From: Bacillota bacterium
GTDB taxonomy: Bacteria; Bacillota; Clostridia; Peptostreptococcales; Natronincolaceae
DNA length: 9,750 nt
Reading direction: 5' to 3'
Assembly (NCBI GenBank): GCA_023387935.1
Contig: JAEWHG010000027.1
Coordinates: 1 to 9,750 of the forward strand
The notes under the pieces were generated by a model. The model searched no databases. It worked only from the letters and a program-made list of their open reading frames with translations, and was not told the origin of the DNA. The translations under genes and the position numbers were made by a program. The stretch's first letter is position 1. The number at the start of each line of letters is the position of its first letter. Below are positions 5,840 through 9,750 of this stretch, piece after piece.

Positions 5840-5881
5840 AGCAGCTAGAAATAGGGGGATTAGCCCAAATTTTAAGCTGCT
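5840..5881 (-). terminator. Hairpin terminator after the aldehyde dehydrogenase gene
   Basis: Arms AGCAGCT and AGCTGCT form a 7-bp outer stem, and an inner GGG/CCC pairing in the 28-base interior is possible. It starts seven bases past the stop codon on the minus strand and is followed by CTATTATTTAT, which is U-rich but not a clean run. Its GC content is high for this region. Moderately secure. Confidence 0.6.
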
Positions 5882-5887
5882 GGATTT

Positions 5888-7267
5888 TTAATATTTCATA
5901 AATTTTTTTATTATTCTTATCTTGTTTTTATAAGGTGGAAATATTAATTGAATATCTATTTTAGAAGATCTTTTAACAATACTTTTCTCATATGTAAATG
6001 TTTCAAAGCTATTTTTACCATGGTAACGCCCTATTCCTGAAGTGCCTACTCCGCCGAAAGGTAAGTATTTTGATGCAACATGAATGATTGTATCATTGAT
6101 ACATCCACCGCCAAAGGAAAATCTATTGAGCATATCCTCACTAAATGATTTGTTCTCCGAAAATACATATAAAGCCAATGGCTTTGGATTTGCATTGATA
6201 TATTTCTTTATATCCTCAATATTTCTGTATTTAATAACAGGTAATATAGGTCCGAATAGCTCTTCTTTCATTACCTTATTTTCTAAGGTTACATCCTTTA
6301 ATATGGTTGGCGAAATAAATCTATCAGCAATATCAATAGTTCCACCGAATATTATTTTTTCTTTATCTGCCTCTAGTATAGAAGCTAATCGATGCATATG
6401 TTTTTCGTTGACGATACGACCGAATTCCTTGTTATTGATAATATCTTTTCCATAGAATTCTATGACAGCAGCTTTAAATTCTTCACATAATTTATCTGCT
6501 ATGTCTTCGTGGGCTAAAACATAATCTGGAGCAATGCAGGTTTGACCAGCATTAATAAGCTTACCCCACATTATACGCTTAGCACTTATCTTTAAATTTG
6601 CAGTATTATCAACTATTACAGGGGATTTTCCACCAAGTTCTAATGTTATAGGGATAAGATTTTTACTTGCTTTCTCCATAACTATTTTTCCTACATTTAT
6701 ACTACCTGTAAAGAATATATAATCGAAGGGTAGATCTAATAGAATACTATTTACTTTATAGTCTCCTGTAACTACGTATATATAATTTTTATTAAAAAAT
6801 TCATTTATAATTTTAACTATGATACTTTCCACATTTGGCGTAAATTCTGATGGCTTTATAACCGCAGTATTGCCGCCTGCTATTGCACCTATAAGAGGTT
6901 CTATTAGCAATTGAAATGGATAGTTGTAAGGTCCTATTATTAAGACAGATCCATAGTGCGCATTATATATCATTGACCTGCCAGGAAGTTGAGCGATATC
7001 ATTTTTTACTCTTTTAGCTTTAGTCCATTTTTTTATATTCTTTAGAGCATAGTCTATACTGTTATATACAAATCCAACTTCATTTAAATACGCTTCAAAG
7101 CTGTGCTTTCCCAAATCTTCTTCTAAAGCTTTTATTATGTTATCTTCATATTTCTTTATAGCTAACTTAAGTTTTTTCAAGGCCTCTATACGCATATGAA
7201 CTTTTATAGTTCCTAAATCATCAAGGTATTTCTTTTGTTCCTTTAATATATTTTCATAAATATTCAT
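5888..7267 (-). CDS. Class-3 (ALDH3-type) aldehyde dehydrogenase
   Basis: NAD(P)-dependent oxidation of a medium- or long-chain aliphatic or aromatic aldehyde to the acid. At 459 residues it has the short length and N-terminus of the ALDH3/YwdH-like class, not the ~490 of classes 1/2. The Rossmann part carries GPYNYPFQL (112-120, with N115 of the oxyanion hole), IKPSE (137-141) and FTGS (186-189). The general base is E210 in LELGGKSP, and the nucleophile is C244 in GQTCIAPDY. EELFGP (335-340) and PFGGVGTSGIGRYHG (403-417) complete the family set. The tail IFPPYKNKIRIIKKF is basic and hydrophobic, like the PPY tail of the class, and could favour membrane association. SD GGGGTGA lies before ATG 7267. 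A 61-residue gene ends 75 bases upstream on the same strand with no terminator seen, so the two may be co-transcribed. Confidence 0.94.
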   Translation of the reverse strand: MNIYENILKEQKKYLDDLGTIKVHMRIEALKKLKLAIKKYEDNIIKALEEDLGKHSFEAYLNEVGFVYNSIDYALKNIKKWTKAKRVKNDIAQLPGRSMIYNAHYGSVLIIGPYNYPFQLLIEPLIGAIAGGNTAVIKPSEFTPNVESIIVKIINEFFNKNYIYVVTGDYKVNSILLDLPFDYIFFTGSINVGKIVMEKASKNLIPITLELGGKSPVIVDNTANLKISAKRIMWGKLINAGQTCIAPDYVLAHEDIADKLCEEFKAAVIEFYGKDIINNKEFGRIVNEKHMHRLASILEADKEKIIFGGTIDIADRFISPTILKDVTLENKVMKEELFGPILPVIKYRNIEDIKKYINANPKPLALYVFSENKSFSEDMLNRFSFGGGCINDTIIHVASKYLPFGGVGTSGIGRYHGKNSFETFTYEKSIVKRSSKIDIQLIFPPYKNKIRIIKKFMKY

Positions 7268-7342
7268 TATTTCACCCCATTTTATAAAGCATTTATTTTT
7301 ATTTTATACTATTTATGTTATATTGGGGGATTTTATTTTATG

Positions 7343-7528
7343 TTACAGCCTTCCACTTAAATAATGGTATCTTATCTGTTCAGCATCTCGTTTTGCTTCC
7401 CATTCTTTAATTAACATCTCATGTCTAAGAATAGATGCTAGTTTGGAGTTTTCTTTAGACATATCCTTTTTAATATGAATATTTATATTGAAATGACGAA
7501 GTCTAAATGTAAGATTTAAAGATGACAT
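7343..7528 (-). CDS. Small uncharacterised protein (61 residues)
   Basis: The start ATG at 7528 follows a perfect AGGAGGT (7536-7542) at ideal spacing, the main reason to accept so short a frame. The N-terminal third (LNLTFRLRHFNINIHIK) alternates hydrophobic and basic residues like a beta hairpin. The rest (about 25-55) is a charged helix, KLASILRHEMLIKEWEAKRDAEQ, with no membrane segment or cysteine. I do not recognise a family. It sits upstream of the aldehyde dehydrogenase on the same strand, and no clear promoter or intervening terminator was found. Confidence 0.66.
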   Translation of the reverse strand: MSSLNLTFRLRHFNINIHIKKDMSKENSKLASILRHEMLIKEWEAKRDAEQIRYHYLSGRL

Positions 7529-7681
7529 ATAGATTACCTCCTATTTAATAAATTGTATTTATTTAGCTTACTAATAGTTTACTATGGAGGGTAATGACTA
7601 CATCAATAGGTATTTAATAGTTTTCATATAAAATATAAATCGAAATGAGAGGTTAACACCATGTTTTGAGTGAATTGTAAA

Positions 7682-7733
7682 AGTTATACATGGGCGAAAT
7701 TGTAATCGTGTGTATTTTTTATTAATTATAGAA
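7682..7733 (+). repeat. Dispersed 51-base repeat, copy 2
   Basis: It matches 4060-4110 over its whole length except TT for CC in the loop and one extra T in the T run (49 of 52 aligned positions identical). The hairpin stem bases are identical in the two copies. As with copy 1, it lies in plus orientation upstream of a plus-strand gene (257 versus 263 bases from repeat start to ATG), in a gap between divergent genes, and its flanks share nothing with those of copy 1. Confidence 0.8.
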
Positions 7734-7809
7734 GTCGAATATCTACAGTAATAACAAATGGTAGGGGATACTTTAATATATGTTTATTATAGATACAGTC
7801 CTTGAGAAC

Positions 7810-7838
7810 TTGTACCAAATAATACATAGTGGTAGAAT
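7810..7838 (+). promoter_or_regulatory. Promoter of the ArsC-like gene
   Basis: TTGTAC (7810-7815), 17-base spacer, TAGAAT (7833-7838). The expected start is near 7845, with a leader of about 94 bases. Each box is close to consensus but not perfect. Confidence 0.55.
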
Positions 7839-7938
7839 ATTCTTATATTAAGAAAAATAGAATTTTAAAGATGTTCAGGAACTTTGATACTCAATGATTA
7901 TAGACAATAATTAATGAATACTAATGGAGGGATACAGG

Positions 7939-8292
7939 ATGAAATATTTATTTATCTGCTACTCAAAATGCGGTACATGTAAAAAGGCTAAAAAGTGGCT
8001 TGAAGAAAATAATATAGAATATGATGAAAGACAGATTAAAGAAAATAATCCTAATGAAGATGAATTAAAGGAATGGATAGGTAAAAGTGGATATCCTATT
8101 AAGAAATTTTTTAACACAAGTGGAAATTTGTATAAGGATCTGCAATTAAAAGATAAGCTTCCAAATATGTCGGAGGACGAGCAAATTAAACTTTTATCTA
8201 CTGATGGCATGCTTGTTAAAAGGCCTATTATTATAGGTGAGAATATTGTTTTGGTTGGATTTAAGGAAGAGGAATGGAGAAAATTGGAATAG
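7939..8292 (+). CDS. ArsC/Spx-family thioredoxin-fold protein
   Basis: A 117-residue cytoplasmic protein of the ArsC/Spx/YffB superfamily, which has a thioredoxin fold with an inserted helical domain. Residues 1-20 give the first strand and the redox motif C11-G-T-C14, with another cysteine at C7. The segment GYPIKKFFNTSGNLYKDL (51-68) and the cis-proline region KRPIIIGENIVLVGFKEEEW (94-113) are typical of the YusI/YffB-like branch. The arginine-bearing loop of true arsenate reductases (R60 in the R773 enzyme) is replaced by lysines here, and no arsR or arsenite efflux gene is nearby, so arsenate reduction is doubtful. It lacks the context to be called Spx. The frame opens at 7924, but GGAGG at 7926-7930 sets the start at ATG 7939. 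It is transcribed alone, with its own promoter and terminator. Confidence 0.9.
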   Translation: MKYLFICYSKCGTCKKAKKWLEENNIEYDERQIKENNPNEDELKEWIGKSGYPIKKFFNTSGNLYKDLQLKDKLPNMSEDEQIKLLSTDGMLVKRPIIIGENIVLVGFKEEEWRKLE

Positions 8293-8341
8293 TGATAGTA
8301 ATAAATGAAAATGTATTATTTATAATAAAAATGATCTACTG

Positions 8342-8368
8342 AAAACCTATGGGCTACCATAGGTTTTT
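8342..8368 (+). terminator. Intrinsic terminator of the ArsC-like gene
   Basis: Perfect 11-bp stem AAAACCTATGG/CCATAGGTTTT with loop GCTA, running straight into a T5 tract (8364-8368), 49 bases after the stop codon. Confidence 0.94.
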
Positions 8369-8384
8369 ATTGTGAATGCAATGA

Positions 8385-8434
8385 GGTTCCCGGGATCCAT
8401 TAGCAATCTATGATTACGTTAATGGGTCAGGTTC
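8385..8434 (+). other. GC-rich structured patch upstream of the lipoprotein promoter
   Basis: It begins with the near-palindrome GGTTCCCGGGATCC (one mismatched pair). A 9-bp pairing follows between GATCCATTA (8394-8402) and TAATGGGTC (8420-8428), with AATC/GATT inside. GGTTC is repeated directly at 8385 and 8430. It sits after one gene's terminator and 25 bases before the -35 of the next, so it would be an operator or an upstream-initiated RNA rather than part of the main leader. It matches no riboswitch I know. Confidence 0.45.
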
Positions 8435-8458
8435 TTATTAAGTTGAAGAATAATTTAA

Positions 8459-8487
8459 TTGAAAATAGAATAAGTTGGTAGTATAAT
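8459..8487 (+). promoter_or_regulatory. Strong promoter of the DUF3798 lipoprotein gene
   Basis: TTGAAA (8459-8464), 17-base spacer, perfect TATAAT (8482-8487). The start is expected near 8494, giving a leader of about 72 bases with a small ATCTTC/GAAGAT hairpin and the strong SD AGGGGG. Confidence 0.82.
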
Positions 8488-8565
8488 ATAACTTGTATCA
8501 TAATAGTCTGAATCTTCTAATTAATTCGAAGATACAGATATAACAAATTAAAGGGGGAAATTTCA

Positions 8566-9747
8566 ATGACTAAGAGATTTTTGTGTTTAGTTATGGCTTT
8601 AATGATGGTAGTTTCTTTGGCTGGATGTCGTACTACTGAAGCTCCGGCAGAACCAAACCAGGTTGAAACTCCAGCGGTAGCTCCATCAGAAGATCCTGAT
8701 TACAAAATAGGCATAATTACTGGTACTGTGTCCCAAGGTGAAGAAGAGTACCAAGCAGCACAAAACATGGCTGCTAAGTATGGCGATAAAATAGTAACTG
8801 CTACATATCCTGATAACTTTTCGTCTGAAACAGAAACAACAATAGCGAACGTTGTTGCATTATCATCAGATCCTAATGTAAAAGCAATCGTATTTGTTCA
8901 AGCTGTTCCTGGAGCATCTGCAGCTATTGACAAGGTTCGTGAAACTCGTCCAGATATGCTATTTATAAGTGGCGTAGCTGCAGAAGATCCTGCAACAATT
9001 TCTAGTAAGTCAGATATAGTAATGCTAGTTGATGAAATATCTATGGGTTCATCAATTCCTCAGAAAGCTGCAGACATGGGTGCAAAAACTTTTATACATT
9101 ATTCATTTGCACGTCACTTATCCTATGCAACGATAGCTGCACGTCGTGAGCTTATGGTTGAAAAATGTAAAGAATTAGGCATAAATTTTGTTGACGTTAC
9201 AGCTCCAGATCCAACGGGTGATGCTGGCGTATCCGGTGCACAACAATTTATACTTGAAGATGTTCCACGTCAAATAGCACAATATGGCAAGGATACTGCA
9301 TTCTTCTCAACAAACTGCTCAATGCAAGAGCCTTTAATTCTTTCAATACTTGAGCAAGGGGCTATATTCCCACAACAATGTTGCCCAAGTCCATACCATG
9401 GATATCCAGCTGCTCTTAATATAGATGTAACTGGCCATGAAGGAGATGTTCAATATATGATTGATTCTATTGGTGCTAAACTTACTGAAGCTGGTCAAGA
9501 AGGAAGAATGTCTACTTGGAGTGTTCCTGTTAATATGCTAATGGTTGAAGCAGGTGTTGATTATGCAATAGAAGTACTTGAAGGTAGAACGAATGGAAAT
9601 TTAGATGAAGCAGTACTAAACAAAATAGTGAATGAAATAGCAGGAGGAGCTGGTTCTGCTCAATTAACTAAATATAATGAAAATGGCGTTGAACTTGACA
9701 ATTATTATATGATCCTTTGTGATTTCTACGATTTTAGTGCTCAATAA
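8566..9747 (+). CDS. DUF3798-type substrate-binding-like lipoprotein
   Basis: A 393-residue exported lipoprotein. A basic start and hydrophobic stretch (1-17) lead to the lipobox LAGC, with the lipidated cysteine at C21, then a Pro/Glu-rich linker to about 45. The mature part starts YKIGIITGTVSQGEEEYQAA and has the alternating Rossmann-like strands of periplasmic-binding folds (IGIITG, KAIVFVQAV, MLFISGV, FIHYSF). I recognise the whole as DUF3798, a clostridial/fusobacterial family of unknown ligand. C201, C251, the pair C272-C273 (QQCCPSP) and C385 are unusual in an extracytoplasmic protein. Base composition is less A/T-rich than its neighbours and CGT arginine codons are frequent, in keeping with high expression. 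It has a strong promoter and SD. The stop lies three bases from the window edge; ABC transporter genes for a small solute would be expected next, which I cannot see. Confidence 0.87.
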   Translation: MTKRFLCLVMALMMVVSLAGCRTTEAPAEPNQVETPAVAPSEDPDYKIGIITGTVSQGEEEYQAAQNMAAKYGDKIVTATYPDNFSSETETTIANVVALSSDPNVKAIVFVQAVPGASAAIDKVRETRPDMLFISGVAAEDPATISSKSDIVMLVDEISMGSSIPQKAADMGAKTFIHYSFARHLSYATIAARRELMVEKCKELGINFVDVTAPDPTGDAGVSGAQQFILEDVPRQIAQYGKDTAFFSTNCSMQEPLILSILEQGAIFPQQCCPSPYHGYPAALNIDVTGHEGDVQYMIDSIGAKLTEAGQEGRMSTWSVPVNMLMVEAGVDYAIEVLEGRTNGNLDEAVLNKIVNEIAGGAGSAQLTKYNENGVELDNYYMILCDFYDFSAQ

Positions 9748-9750
9748 ATA

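Larger units (their letters stand above)
7529..7938. other. Intergenic stretch between divergent genes
   Basis: 410 bases holding the SD of the 61-residue gene, the second copy of the 51-base repeat, and a promoter plus roughly 94-base leader for the ArsC-like gene. No coding frame with a ribosome binding site, no tRNA and no transposase remnant were seen. The remaining sequence is A/T-rich without clear structure. Confidence 0.65.

Noticed and set aside
4060..7733. CRISPR repeat or IS copy
   Set aside because: Only two copies lie 3.6 kb apart with no spacers, cas genes or transposase, so neither a CRISPR array nor a complete insertion sequence is supported.
7924..7938. ATG 7924 as start of the ArsC-like gene
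   Set aside because: The first codons are themselves the SD (GGAGG) for ATG 7939, whose product has the normal family N-terminus.
7939..8292. Naming the gene arsC or spx
   Set aside because: The arsenate-site arginine pattern is not present and no arsenic genes are nearby; the length and motifs fit the broader YusI/YffB-like group, so only the superfamily is claimed.
8389..8398. CCCGGGATCC as a cloning-vector scar
   Set aside because: Adjacent SmaI and BamHI sites can look like a linker, but the bases form part of a larger palindrome and stem, and flanking sequence shows no vector.
8383..8420. preQ1-type riboswitch suggested by GAGGTTC
   Set aside because: The matching downstream strand and the A-rich tail of that aptamer are absent, and the main promoter lies downstream.

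Overview
The window reads as AT-rich chromosomal DNA from a low-GC Gram-positive anaerobe of the class Clostridia. The basis is strong GGAGG-type ribosome binding sites, sigma-A-like promoters, intergenic DNA that is nearly all A/T, a rubrerythrin/PerR peroxide-defence pair, a class-3 aldehyde dehydrogenase, a DUF3798-type lipoprotein and an ArsC/Spx-fold protein. I cannot name a genus from sequence alone. There is no phage, plasmid, CRISPR, tRNA or rRNA signature.

Layout. (1) 1-1066, minus strand: a PerR-type regulator followed by rubrerythrin (cut by the left edge). They share a consensus promoter whose start site is covered by a perfect 10-1-10 palindrome matching a PerR box, a textbook autoregulated peroxide-stress unit. 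(2) 1151-2411, plus strand: a lone iron-dependent alcohol dehydrogenase with an extended -10 promoter, ending in a large bidirectional terminator. (3) 2430-3882, minus strand: an NCS2 nucleobase permease on a UraA-like scaffold that carries purine-type residues at two substrate-site positions. Its leader shows a 5'-terminal stem-loop and a possible leader peptide ending at the permease SD. (4) 3690-4322: a 630-base intergenic stretch full of inverted repeats, including the first copy of a 51-base repeat. (5) 4323-4739, plus strand: an unrecognised 138-residue soluble protein with its own promoter and terminator. (6) 4784-5672, minus strand: two adjacent five-helix DUF606/YdcZ-type half-transporters. 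(7) 5888-7528, minus strand: a class-3 aldehyde dehydrogenase preceded by a 61-residue unknown with a perfect SD. (8) 7529-7938: intergenic, with the second copy of the repeat. (9) 7939-8368, plus strand: an ArsC/Spx-family thioredoxin-fold protein and a clean intrinsic terminator. (10) 8385-9747, plus strand: a GC-rich structured patch, a consensus promoter, and a DUF3798-type lipoprotein that is probably the binding protein of an ABC transporter continuing to the right.

How they fit. These are mostly short independent transcription units rather than one pathway. The clear functional unit is PerR-rubrerythrin (peroxide sensing and removal). Alcohol and aldehyde dehydrogenases are both present but on opposite strands and 3.6 kb apart, so I do not claim a joint pathway. 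The items most worth a second look are the 51-base hairpin-plus-T-run repeat found twice (its two base substitutions both fall in the predicted loop), the hybrid NCS2 substrate site with its structured leader, the orphan 138-residue protein, and the structured GC-rich patch upstream of the DUF3798 gene.
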